Source: Mycolicibacterium peregrinum (GTDB lineage: Bacteria > Actinomycetota > Actinomycetes > Mycobacteriales > Mycobacteriaceae). Taken from it: a stretch of 44,504 bases of DNA. The DNA lies in the NCBI RefSeq assembly GCF_001665625.1, contig NZ_LZSY01000170.1, forward strand, positions 1 to 44,504. Direction: 5' to 3'. Shown here one piece after another: positions 1 through 8,410 of the stretch (its first letter is position 1; every line of letters starts with the position of its first letter). The notes below the pieces were generated by a model, which did not search any database, was not told the DNA's origin, and saw nothing but the letters and a program-made list of their open reading frames with translations. The translations under genes were made by a program, and so were the position numbers.

Positions 1-1
1 G

Positions 2-112
2 GAATCCGGAGACCCCAAATACGCCTGGGTCAACCAAAGCATCTTCGTCGGACAAGGACGCATCCAACCCGGCCCCATCGTCGAATTCCAAGTCTTCCGA
101 GTCGCGGCATGA
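2..112 (+). CDS. DUF3237-family protein, C-terminal fragment
   Basis: Only the last 36 codons are inside the window, ending at TGA 110-112. The visible stretch has YAWVNQSIFVGQG followed by VEFQVFRV, which matches the C-terminal end of DUF3237 proteins, small beta-barrel proteins of unknown role often found beside actinobacterial catabolic genes. The stop overlaps the start of the next gene (ATGA at 109-112), so the two are probably translationally coupled. The 5' part lies outside the window. The family call rests on a short stretch. Confidence 0.6.
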   Translation, partial: ESGDPKYAWVNQSIFVGQGRIQPGPIVEFQVFRVAA

Positions 113-1041
113 GTGGGCTGCATACCCAGGTACAGCAGCTGCTGCGCTCCCTGTCCGAACGGCCTGCTGCACAGCCGTGGGAAATGTCGATCGCGGCTTA
201 CCGGGAGGCCGGGGAGAAGTTGATCACGTTGGCGGGAGACGTTGACAATCGTTGCGCAGTAGACGATTTCACGATCCCCCTCCGCGACGGTGTAGTCGCG
301 GCGCGGTGTTACCGCCCACCCGTAGCCTTACCGGCACTGCCGGCCGTTGTTTATCTGCATGGCGGGGCGTTCGTACGTGGAAGCCTCGACACCCACGATC
401 GGCTGTGCCGGAAGCTCTGCACGCGGGGCGAACTCATCGTGGTTTCCGTGGCATACCGGCTGGCACCCGAATACCAGTTTCCCTGCGCTCACCACGACGC
501 CGGCGAGGCGTTTACCTGGGTGAGTGAGCACGCTGATGATCTAGGCATCGACCCCGAAGCCCTTGCGGTCGCGGGCGATTCCTCCGGCGGCGCACTGGCG
601 GCAAGCGTTGCGCTTGCCTCCCGAGAACAAGGCCCTCCGGTCAAGGCCCAAGGTCTGCTGTGCCCGGCACTCGATGCCACCATGAGCAGCAACTCGGTCG
701 AACGGTACAAGGACGGCCCCTTCCTCACCCGGACCGCGCTGGACTGGGCTTACGACATGTACGTACCCGAACTGGACGACCGTGGTTCGAGCCTCGCCTC
801 GCCATTGCTGACGCAGAACCTCGTGGGCGCCCCGCCTGCTGTGATCGTCAGCGCTCAGATCGATCCCGTTGCCGATGACGCGCACCGCTACGGTGGCAGG
901 CTCACCGCGGCGGGAGTCAAGGTTCAAACCCACGAGTACGAGGGCATGCCGCACAGCTTCCCCTTACTGGCAGGCGTACTCGACGACGGCGATCACGCGA
1001 TCACCGTATTCGCGAGGGAACTCGCAGCGTTCCTCAGCTAG
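109..1041 (+). CDS. HSL-family alpha/beta hydrolase (esterase/lipase)
   Basis: A 310-residue cytosolic carboxylesterase of the hormone-sensitive lipase family. The HGG oxyanion motif is at residues 84-86, the nucleophile elbow GDSSGG has Ser158, and the likely acid and base are Asp252 (in IDPVADD) and His282 (in MPHSF). The length is typical and there is no signal peptide. The ATG overlaps the stop of the DUF3237 gene by four bases, so the start is well fixed. Family members hydrolyse short-chain esters; the substrate here is unknown. It is followed by a secreted lipase-like gene, but 147 bases separate them. Confidence 0.88.
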   Translation: MSGLHTQVQQLLRSLSERPAAQPWEMSIAAYREAGEKLITLAGDVDNRCAVDDFTIPLRDGVVAARCYRPPVALPALPAVVYLHGGAFVRGSLDTHDRLCRKLCTRGELIVVSVAYRLAPEYQFPCAHHDAGEAFTWVSEHADDLGIDPEALAVAGDSSGGALAASVALASREQGPPVKAQGLLCPALDATMSSNSVERYKDGPFLTRTALDWAYDMYVPELDDRGSSLASPLLTQNLVGAPPAVIVSAQIDPVADDAHRYGGRLTAAGVKVQTHEYEGMPHSFPLLAGVLDDGDHAITVFARELAAFLS

Positions 1042-1188
1042 CTTTCTACCCCGGCCCATCGGGCCGTTCACCCCTGGTTAAAACACGCACCAGCACAAGT
1101 CATTACCGCGTTGTGCTGTGCCGACCTGCGCTCGCTCCAGGCGGCGCCACTTCCGCCGTCAACCAGTCCAAACCAAAGGAAACCAACG

Positions 1189-2547
1189 ATGATTCCCTTT
1201 TCGGGTGACGAATCTGCACATGTCCCGAAATGCCGCGCGCGAAGCTGGGTCAGATCGTTGATCATCGCCCTGTGTGTCGCTGCGTCAGTGCCATTTTCGG
1301 TGAATACGCCGGTTGCCCGAGCTGACGAATCACAGTACTGGGCCTTCTACACGCCGCCGGATCCCCTGCCCGCGGGCACACCGGGTGATCTCATCCGAAC
1401 CGAGCCTTCCAGGCTGGTTCTGGAGCCTTCCGGACAACTGGGCTCCTTCGTGGGGACCGGGACCCGAATCATGTATCGCAGCACCGATGCTCAGGGGCAT
1501 CCCGTGGCAGTCACGGGCACCTATATCGAGCCTGATGTCGCATGGCCCGGCAGCGGGCCCCGCCCGTTGCTTGCCTACGCCACGGCCCCGTACGGAATGG
1601 GAGAGCAGTGCGCTCCGTCGCGCCTGTTCAACCAAGGCATCCATGCCTCGTTGGACACAGGCTTCGACCTGATGTTCAACCTCGAGGAGGGATTCATCGC
1701 GACCCTGCTGGCGCGTGGCTTCGCGATAGTGGTCACCGATGGTGTCGGATTGGGGGTGCACGGTCAGATGGCGCCCCAGTTCCTGAACCGCGTCGCAGGC
1801 GGGACCGCACTGAACGATGCTGCGCGGGCGGCGATGAAGCTGCCCGGTACCACGTTGGATCCGCGCGGGCCCGTTGCCTTCTGGGGCTGGCTGGCGGGCG
1901 GCGGCCATGCCGCTTTGGCGGCGGCCGAACTGGCCGGTGCGTACGCACCCGAACTCAACGTGGTTGGCACCTATGCCAACGGCGCCACAACCGATCTGCC
2001 AAGCATGTTGCCGCCTCTTGACGGAAACCAGCTCGCCGGATCCCTTGGGTGGGTGCTACGAGGGATTCAAGAAGCGTATCCCGATATGACCCAACCGATT
2101 GCGGATTCCCTCACCCCGCGCGGTGTGGAGATGCTGGCCAACACCAGCAGACAGTGCATGATCCAAACCGGCATCAACTATGCGTTCCGCCATCTGCAGC
2201 CATGGTTCAAGAAAGACCTCTATCAATCGGTGCGCGAGGAACCACTGAGCTCCATCCTGGCGATGCAGCGAATTGGAAACGTGAAACCAACTGGGCCGGT
2301 GTATCTTTCGCATAACCGGTGGGATTCTTTCGCGCCATACGAGTCGGTGGTGGCAACCGCGAGAGATTGGTGTGCGCTCGGAGCCGATGTCACATTGTGG
2401 ACCAACGAGCAACCACCTTTCCTCAACAAGACGGATACCAACTCACTCCTGACCGCCTTCGTCGACGGCGAGCGGAGCATCGCCTGGATCGCCGACCGCT
2501 TCAACGGCGTGCCCACCTCACCCACCTGCAGTCAGCTGTCGGAGTGA
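1189..2547 (+). CDS. Secreted LIP-family lipase-like protein, probably catalytically dead
   Basis: A 452-residue protein of the secretory lipase (LIP) family found in mycobacteria and related to Candida lipase A. ATG 1189 is chosen because AAAGGA lies 9 bases upstream and it gives a signal peptide: charged residues near 16-22, a hydrophobic core at about 23-40, and a likely cut after VARA. The fold is recognisable (LLAYATAPYG, VVTDGVGLGV, AIVVTD). The nucleophile elbow, usually GYSQGG, reads GWLAGGG at 233-239, so Ser is replaced by Leu235. Near the end, NK..TNSLL replaces what I recall as an NH-containing segment with the catalytic His. The reading frame is intact, so this looks like a pseudoenzyme, not a decayed gene. 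Confidence 0.82.
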   Translation: MIPFSGDESAHVPKCRARSWVRSLIIALCVAASVPFSVNTPVARADESQYWAFYTPPDPLPAGTPGDLIRTEPSRLVLEPSGQLGSFVGTGTRIMYRSTDAQGHPVAVTGTYIEPDVAWPGSGPRPLLAYATAPYGMGEQCAPSRLFNQGIHASLDTGFDLMFNLEEGFIATLLARGFAIVVTDGVGLGVHGQMAPQFLNRVAGGTALNDAARAAMKLPGTTLDPRGPVAFWGWLAGGGHAALAAAELAGAYAPELNVVGTYANGATTDLPSMLPPLDGNQLAGSLGWVLRGIQEAYPDMTQPIADSLTPRGVEMLANTSRQCMIQTGINYAFRHLQPWFKKDLYQSVREEPLSSILAMQRIGNVKPTGPVYLSHNRWDSFAPYESVVATARDWCALGADVTLWTNEQPPFLNKTDTNSLLTAFVDGERSIAWIADRFNGVPTSPTCSQLSE

Positions 2548-2630
2548 ACACCGATGCCAGTCGAGCTCAAAGCTGCAGTCCTGCAGTATATATCGGAATA
2601 TTCGTGGGTTCACGACTGGTTGACTGACTC

Positions 2631-3476
2631 ATGACTAGCTTAAATCTGGGCACCTTCGGCGTATTCGGCCTTTTCCAGCAGTGGAAACAAATGACCGCCG
2701 CGCAACTGAGGGATATCGAGGCGCTCGGCTACGGCGCGATCTGGGCAGGCGGCTCGCCGCCGGCCGAACTCGACTGGGTTGAGTCAATCCTTGAGCCGAC
2801 GAAGACGCTGAAGGTGGCAACGGGCATCGTCAACATCTGGTCGGCGGCCGCCGGCAAGGTCGCCGAGTCGTTTCACCGTATCGATACGGCACACCCCGGA
2901 CGATTCCTGCTCGGGATCGGGGCCGGACATCCCGAGCTGATCGCCGAGTACAAGAAACCCTACGACGCGCTCGCCGAGTACCTCACCAAACTCGATGAAT
3001 ACGGCGTGCCAAAGGACCAGCGCGTCGTCGCCGCGCTCGGCCCCCAGGTCCTGAAGCTGGCCGCACGCCGCAGCGCGGGAGCCCATCCCTACCTGACCAC
3101 TCCGCAACACACCGCTCAGGCGCGCGCGTTGGTCGGGCCGGATGCTTTCATCGCCCCGGAACACAAGGTGGTGCTGAACACAGACGCGGCTGAGGCAAGG
3201 GCCGTCGGACGCGAAGCTCTCGCCATCTACCTCAACGGCACCAACTATGTGAACAACTGGAAGCAATTGGGGTTCAACGACTCCGACGTTGCCTACCCCG
3301 GCAGCGATGCCCTGATCGACGCCCTCGTCGCGTATGGCAGTACCGATGCCATCGCAGCCAGACTGAACGAGCATCTCGTTGCCGGCGCGACCCACGTGCC
3401 TGTGCAGGTCCTGACCGGTCCCGACAACCTGATTCCCTCCCTTACCGCATTGGCCGGACCGCTCGGCCTCATCTGA
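2631..3476 (+). CDS. LLM-class F420-dependent oxidoreductase (TIGR03620-like)
   Basis: A 281-residue luciferase-like TIM-barrel protein. It has the LGTFGVFG start, the segment ALGYGAIWAGG, LEPTKTLKVATGIVNIW, and FHRIDTAHPGRFLLGIGAGHPE. These fit the mycobacterial F420-dependent subgroup related to M. smegmatis MSMEG_4141. Such enzymes transfer hydride between F420 and a small organic substrate in the cytosol; the substrate is unknown. It starts 83 bases after the lipase-like gene on the same strand and converges with the NmrA-like gene. Cofactor preference (F420 versus FMN) is inferred from the subfamily. Confidence 0.83.
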   Translation: MTSLNLGTFGVFGLFQQWKQMTAAQLRDIEALGYGAIWAGGSPPAELDWVESILEPTKTLKVATGIVNIWSAAAGKVAESFHRIDTAHPGRFLLGIGAGHPELIAEYKKPYDALAEYLTKLDEYGVPKDQRVVAALGPQVLKLAARRSAGAHPYLTTPQHTAQARALVGPDAFIAPEHKVVLNTDAAEARAVGREALAIYLNGTNYVNNWKQLGFNDSDVAYPGSDALIDALVAYGSTDAIAARLNEHLVAGATHVPVQVLTGPDNLIPSLTALAGPLGLI

Positions 3477-3531
3477 TCCACAGTGCGCGGATCACCGATT
3501 GATCGAGCTGACCCTTCGCCGGGCTCGGCGA

Positions 3532-4365
3532 TCAGCGAAACGCGTCGAGCCGCTCGCCGGCCCACTGCCGGAACGTGCGTCCGGGCCTTCCGGTGATGCG
3601 CTCGACGGATCGCCGGGCCTTGTCGTGTTGTCGCGGCAGCTGCGACCAGTAGTCGAGGATGGCGTCGACCAGAGGAAGCGGCGCGTGTCGCGAAAGATGT
3701 TGCACAGCTTGTTCTCTGCTGGGCTCCCGCCAATCCAGCTCTCGCGCGAGCAGGCTTGCCAGAGTGTCACGTTGCTGATGGAAGCTCAGAACCTCGGGGC
3801 CGCCAAGAGGCAGGGTGAGCCCCTCCAGATCGTCGTTGATGAGCGCACATTCGGCCACGTCGGCGATGTCCTCGGGATGGATCACGTCGAGACAGGCTCC
3901 CCAGAAGGGCTGCTCGACCGGGACTCCGGTGCGGATGAAGGATGCCCAGTCGAGCGTCATGGTGGCGAATGTTCCCGGCCGTAGCACCGTAGTGCTGAAA
4001 GACGCACCAGCTATGGCTTTTTCGACTTCATCGTGATGTTGTGCCAGGGCGTTGTGTTCCGCGTTGGCCATCTCCACGGAGTCCGAGGAGAGTAGGACGA
4101 CGCGCCTGACACCTGCGCGCTCTGCAGAGTCGACGAAGTTCTCGATGGCGGCGGGTTCCGCGTAGAGGAAGATGCGGTCGACGCCCGCCAATGCCTTGTC
4201 GAAGGTTTCCCGCTTGGCGAGATCCAGTTCGACGATCTCGACGCCCAGTCCTGCTGCCTTGCGGGGATCGCGACTGCCTGCCCTCACGGCCCGGTCGGCC
4301 GACGCCAATCGTCCAACCAGGCTCGCTCCGATTCCACCCGTCGCGCCGGTGATGAGTGTGGTCAC
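3532..4365 (-). CDS. NmrA-like NAD(P)-binding protein (atypical SDR)
   Basis: A 277-residue protein starting with TLITGATGGIG, the Rossmann dinucleotide-binding motif of NmrA/atypical SDR proteins. It continues with an Arg-rich segment (RAGSRDP) and VRRVVLLSSDSVE, followed by TVLRPGTFATM, all typical of NAD(P)H-binding NmrA-like proteins (redox sensors or quinone reductases). The GTG at 4365 is preferred over the TTG at 4401 because it places the beta strand right at the N terminus, as in relatives. It lies downstream of a TetR gene on the same strand with a 77-base gap, so it may be that regulator's target. Confidence 0.8.
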   Translation of the reverse strand: MTTLITGATGGIGASLVGRLASADRAVRAGSRDPRKAAGLGVEIVELDLAKRETFDKALAGVDRIFLYAEPAAIENFVDSAERAGVRRVVLLSSDSVEMANAEHNALAQHHDEVEKAIAGASFSTTVLRPGTFATMTLDWASFIRTGVPVEQPFWGACLDVIHPEDIADVAECALINDDLEGLTLPLGGPEVLSFHQQRDTLASLLARELDWREPSREQAVQHLSRHAPLPLVDAILDYWSQLPRQHDKARRSVERITGRPGRTFRQWAGERLDAFR

Positions 4366-4442
4366 CGCTGAAACCCTACGAGCGAAGCCGCGACGAAACA
4401 AGACTTGAGTCCGGATTCATGACATCGCGGCAGGTCGAGCAG

Positions 4443-5090
4443 CTATTCGAGCCCGTTCGACTGGGCGCCCGACAGGACGAGGTCCAGCAACGCGCTCAGT
4501 TCGGTGCCGAGATCGGACTCCGGGGGCTCCTCCTGGATCCACTGCGACATCGCGGAGACGTAGCCCGACGCGAGCAGCCGTCCAACCCGTTCCGGTCGCA
4601 CGGACGGTCGAAGGACCGCCTCGGTTTCCACGATCAGGGCAGCGAAGTCCACCCCGACTGGATGGTCGACCAGCATCGTCGTGTGCAGGAGGGCGGGAGG
4701 GACGAGCGCGCACATCTCCGCACGGGCAGCGGAGTTCGAGGTGGCCAGGGCATCCAGGTAAGCGCCGAGCACTTCACGAAGTGGCCGACCCGCCACCCCG
4801 TCAGTTCGCGCGGACTGCCAGGCCTCGTTCCGTCGTCGCCGCATCCATTCCTCAAGAAAGAGCGTCTTGCGGGGGAAATGCGTGAATACAGTGCTGCGCG
4901 ACAGTCCCGACCGGTCGGCGATCTCGTCCATCGAGGACGCCTCGAATCCGCGTTCGACGAACAGCGCGATGGCGGCTTCGTAGACCCGGTCGTGCCGTTC
5001 TGCCCGCTTCACCGTCCGCCGGGTCGGCCCCTGCCGAGCACGCCGACCGCGCGTTCGCCCCGTGACCGTCTCGGAGCGCTCTGGGTCCAT
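4443..5090 (-). CDS. TetR-family transcriptional regulator
   Basis: A 215-residue regulator. After a basic, Arg-rich N-terminal tail (about residues 1-30), the DNA-binding domain reads RVYEAAIALFVERGF...SSMDEIADRSGLSRSTVFTHFPRKTLFLEEW, the classical TetR helix-turn-helix at about 34-80. The C-terminal ligand domain is divergent, so the ligand cannot be named. It starts at ATG 5090 and is followed on the same strand by the NmrA-like gene, its most likely co-transcribed partner. Confidence 0.88.
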   Translation of the reverse strand: MDPERSETVTGRTRGRRARQGPTRRTVKRAERHDRVYEAAIALFVERGFEASSMDEIADRSGLSRSTVFTHFPRKTLFLEEWMRRRRNEAWQSARTDGVAGRPLREVLGAYLDALATSNSAARAEMCALVPPALLHTTMLVDHPVGVDFAALIVETEAVLRPSVRPERVGRLLASGYVSAMSQWIQEEPPESDLGTELSALLDLVLSGAQSNGLE

Positions 5091-5301
5091 CCCCCCAGTG
5101 AAACACGGCGGTGTCAGTCACCGTGATCAGGTCGTCCCGCGAGATCTTGCACGAATCACATGTGAACCGGCCTGCGGGCCTCGTTCCTGAGTTACCCAGA
5201 ACCTGTCGCGCCCTGTAAGCGCGAACGCATCGTCTCTTCGCCGGACGCAAAACCGCTGCCACGAAAAGCAACTGAGCAACTACCGGAGCGAGGTAAGGCG
5301 A

Positions 5302-5787
5302 TCATTTCGTTTCCTCAGCCAGTTTCTCCAGAAGCGGTGTCAGCCGGAAGTCAACGAGCTTGCGCATGACCAGCGAGGTGTTGGTCTGCTCAACACCGTC
5401 AATATCGAGTATCCGGCCGGCTACCCGGTAGAGATCGTCCGCTTCACGGGCGACCACGTGAATCAACAGATCAGTAGTACCCCCGAGTCCTTGAACTTCG
5501 ACGACTTCGGGAACCTGCTCCAGCGCTCGCGCGATGGCAGCGAGCTTGCGCTGCGTGACGCGCGTCAGGATATACGCCGTCAACGGGTAGCCCAGTGTGG
5601 CGGGATCGATGCGTCTCTCGAACGAGCGCAGGACGCCCAATCGCTCCAACTTGTTGATGCGTGCCTGGACAGTGTTGCGCGACAGGCGGGTCTCGTCGGC
5701 CAACGCGATCACGGTGGCGCGAGGATCATCGTTGAGAGCCTTGAGGATCCGAGCATCCAAAGCGTCGACTCTGGTTTGCGTGGTCAA
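5302..5787 (-). CDS. Lrp/AsnC-family transcriptional regulator
   Basis: A 161-residue Lrp/AsnC protein: an N-terminal winged HTH (DALDARILKALNDDPRATVIALADETRLSRNTVQARINKLE, shown in parts) and a C-terminal RAM domain including GGTTDLLIHVVA, ending in LVMRKLVDFRLTPL. No ATG is available. TTG 5787 is preferred because a strong GGAGG (on the minus strand, 5800-5796) lies 8 bases upstream; TTG 5802 is the alternative. It is divergent from the E1/E2 genes starting at 6059. Lrp-type proteins often sense amino acids or 2-oxo acids and control the neighbouring catabolic operon, so regulation of the E1/E2 genes is a reasonable inference. Confidence 0.87.
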   Translation of the reverse strand: MTTQTRVDALDARILKALNDDPRATVIALADETRLSRNTVQARINKLERLGVLRSFERRIDPATLGYPLTAYILTRVTQRKLAAIARALEQVPEVVEVQGLGGTTDLLIHVVAREADDLYRVAGRILDIDGVEQTNTSLVMRKLVDFRLTPLLEKLAEETK

Positions 5788-6058
5788 AATGACAACCTCC
5801 AACTGACTGCCCGAACGCCGACATCAGCAAAATGCTCAATCGCGCCGCTCGAACTTGTTCAAAGTGTAGATCGATGCTCGACTTGACAGCGAGTTCTGCA
5901 CCCTTACGGAGCTCCGACGGCCGCGTCACCGCGGTCGGCAGCGCCTGCGCTCTCACTCGAGCCCGATTGCTGCGACGCGCAGTCGCCGTGTTCACGACCT
6001 GAGCACGGCGAAGGCCGGTCACCCCACAATCTGGAACTCGCATGCAAGGAAACCACCG

Positions 6059-8410
6059 ATGGACCGATCGCAATCAGTCGATGCACGGCTTCGTGTCGCC
6101 GACACGTCAGCAGACACCACCCTCCGCGAGATCGAGGACCGCGTGTTGTGGCTATCGACGTCGATCATCCACCACGCCAACCGTGTTCGGCCCAATCCGA
6201 CCGGCCTGAAGGTGGGAGGCCATCAGGCGTCGTGCGCCTCCATGACCTCGATCATGACGTCGCTGTGGTTCGAACAGCTTCAACCAGGTGATCGGGTGTC
6301 GGTGAAGCCGCATGCCTCGCCCGTGCTGCACAGCATCAATTATCTGCTGGGCGAACTCGATCAGAAGTACTTGACTACGTTGCGGGAGTTCGGTGGGCTG
6401 CAGTCCTACCCGAGCCGATCGAAAGACCCTGATCCCGTTGATTATTCGACAGGATCGGTGGGGATCGGGGCGACTGCGCCGATATGGGGCACGATCGCCC
6501 GTCGCTACGTCGACATGCAGATCGGCGCCGCAGGAAAAGGTCGCCAGTACTCGCTGGTGGGCGACGCCGAACTCGACGAGGGGGCGGTCTGGGAAGCCAT
6601 CCTGGACAACTCCGTCGCCGAACTCGGCGAGATTGTCTGGATCGTCGACCTCAACCGCCAATCACTCGACCGCGTCGTGCCGAACATCGCGGCCGGACGG
6701 CTGGAGGCGATGTTCTCGGCCGCCGGATGGCAAGTGATCAATGTGAAGTTCGGTGCCCAGCTTGAGTCATTGTTCGACCACCGCGGTGGGACCGCGCTGC
6801 GCACCCGCATCCTCGAGATGCCCAACCCCGAGTACCAGCGTCTGCTGCGCTGCTCAGCCGAAGAGCTACGGGAGAGGCTGCCCGGCAACGGAATAGGTGC
6901 CGAGCAGATCTCGACGCTGATCCGCGACCTGGATGAGAATACGTTGCTGGCCGCGATCCGCAATCTGGGCGGCCACGACCTTGGCGCACTGCGCGCTGCC
7001 TACGCCCAAATCGATGACACTCGTCCGACGGTGATCATCGCCTACACCATCAAGGGTCACCGACTGCCCACCCAGGGCCATCCCCAGAATCATTCGTCAC
7101 TACTCACCGTCGAGCAGTACGAGCAGTTCGCCACGGAACTCGGTATGGACCCGACCAGTCCTTGGCAGCGTTTCTCCAACGATGGTGCGCCCGGAGCGCT
7201 CTGCACCACGACTGCCGAGAGGCTGCGGCGCGAGCCGGTGACACTGTCGACTCCCCCCGCCGTTCCCGTCGACACTGGTCGCACCCCCTCGGGCACATCG
7301 TCTACCCAGGCGGCTCTGGGCCGGGTTCTGCTCGACCTGAGCCGTCAGGCTCCGGACGCGGCCAAGCGTGTGGTCACCGTGAGCCCCGACGTCAGCTCAA
7401 CGACCAACCTGGCCGGTTGGCTCAACAAGGTTGGCGTGTGGTCGCCGAACGAACGTCGAAACTGGTTCGACGACGACCCCGAGACGATCATGCACTGGCG
7501 GGAGAGACCGACCGGACAGCACATGGAACTCGGTATCGCCGAGACCAATCTTGTCGGCCTGATCGGTGAGCTCGGCGCTACGTGGAGCCGGTGGGGCGAA
7601 CCCCTCTTTCCGATCGGTGTGGTCTACGACCCATTCGTGGAACGTGCCTTGGAGCCGTGGTCCTACGGGATTTACGCAGGCGGGCAGTCGATTCTGGTCG
7701 GGACCCCCTCCGGTGTGTCACTCGCGGCCGAGGGCGGCGCACATCAGTCCATCAAGACACCGTCGATCGGCCTTGAGCAACCCGGTTGCATCAGTTACGA
7801 GCCGGCATTTGCCATCGATGTCGAGTGGACCTTGCTGTCATGCATCGGCCAGTTGGGTCGGCCGGACGGCTCGTCGTCGTATGTGCGGCTTTCCACGCGG
7901 CCCGTGGACCAGACTTTGGCATCAGTTCCCGACGACGCCGCCGCCCGAGAACGCCGCAGAAAACAAGTGGTCGCCGGTGCGTACATCCTGCGACGAGCCG
8001 GTGGCACACCGCAGGTCGCTGTGGTCGCAATGGGAGCGATGATCACCGAGTCCCTGCGGGCGGCGGATCGGCTCGCCGAGCAGGGCATCGATACCGACGT
8101 CATCTGCGTGACGAGTCCCGGCCTGCTGTTCGACGCATTACAAGCTCGCCGCGGGCTTTCCGAGAGCCCGAGCTGGATCCTCGAACAGGTCTTCCCGGCC
8201 GAGCGAGCGGCCCCGATGGTGACCGTGCTCGACGGACACCCACATACGTTGGCGTTTCTCACCGGTATCAACAATGTGGCGGGAGCCGCTCTGGGAGTGA
8301 GTCGATTCGGACAGGTCGGCTCGCTCGACGATGTCTACCGGTACCACGGCATCGACACCGACAGCATCGTCAGCGCAGCACTCGACATGGCCGAACGGAG
8401 CGTGAAATGA
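6059..8410 (+). CDS. AceE-like 2-oxo acid dehydrogenase E1 component (homodimeric type)
   Basis: A 783-residue thiamin-diphosphate enzyme built like single-chain pyruvate dehydrogenase E1. It has GGHQASCASMTSIMT, SVKPHASPVLHSINYLLG, GLQSYPSRS, then the ThDP motif GDAELDE starting at residue 168 with the paired Asn at 199 (VDLNRQSLD). The transketolase-like pyrimidine domain includes MELGIAETNLVGLIGELG. It is shorter than typical AceE (about 890-930 residues). AAGGAA lies just before ATG 6059. The stop overlaps the E2 start (ATGA 8407-8410), so E1 and E2 are coupled. The substrate is unknown: pyruvate or another 2-oxo acid; a paralogous role beside a housekeeping AceE is inferred. Confidence 0.87.
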   Translation: MDRSQSVDARLRVADTSADTTLREIEDRVLWLSTSIIHHANRVRPNPTGLKVGGHQASCASMTSIMTSLWFEQLQPGDRVSVKPHASPVLHSINYLLGELDQKYLTTLREFGGLQSYPSRSKDPDPVDYSTGSVGIGATAPIWGTIARRYVDMQIGAAGKGRQYSLVGDAELDEGAVWEAILDNSVAELGEIVWIVDLNRQSLDRVVPNIAAGRLEAMFSAAGWQVINVKFGAQLESLFDHRGGTALRTRILEMPNPEYQRLLRCSAEELRERLPGNGIGAEQISTLIRDLDENTLLAAIRNLGGHDLGALRAAYAQIDDTRPTVIIAYTIKGHRLPTQGHPQNHSSLLTVEQYEQFATELGMDPTSPWQRFSNDGAPGALCTTTAERLRREPVTLSTPPAVPVDTGRTPSGTSSTQAALGRVLLDLSRQAPDAAKRVVTVSPDVSSTTNLAGWLNKVGVWSPNERRNWFDDDPETIMHWRERPTGQHMELGIAETNLVGLIGELGATWSRWGEPLFPIGVVYDPFVERALEPWSYGIYAGGQSILVGTPSGVSLAAEGGAHQSIKTPSIGLEQPGCISYEPAFAIDVEWTLLSCIGQLGRPDGSSSYVRLSTRPVDQTLASVPDDAAARERRRKQVVAGAYILRRAGGTPQVAVVAMGAMITESLRAADRLAEQGIDTDVICVTSPGLLFDALQARRGLSESPSWILEQVFPAERAAPMVTVLDGHPHTLAFLTGINNVAGAALGVSRFGQVGSLDDVYRYHGIDTDSIVSAALDMAERSVK

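Noticed and set aside
1111..1188. Upstream start for the LIP-family protein
   Set aside because: ATG 1189 has a ribosome binding site and gives a proper signal peptide; the earlier start does not.
7786..8406. Longer version of the E2 protein
   Set aside because: The extension lies inside the E1 gene in another frame; the true start is ATG 8407, overlapping the E1 stop.
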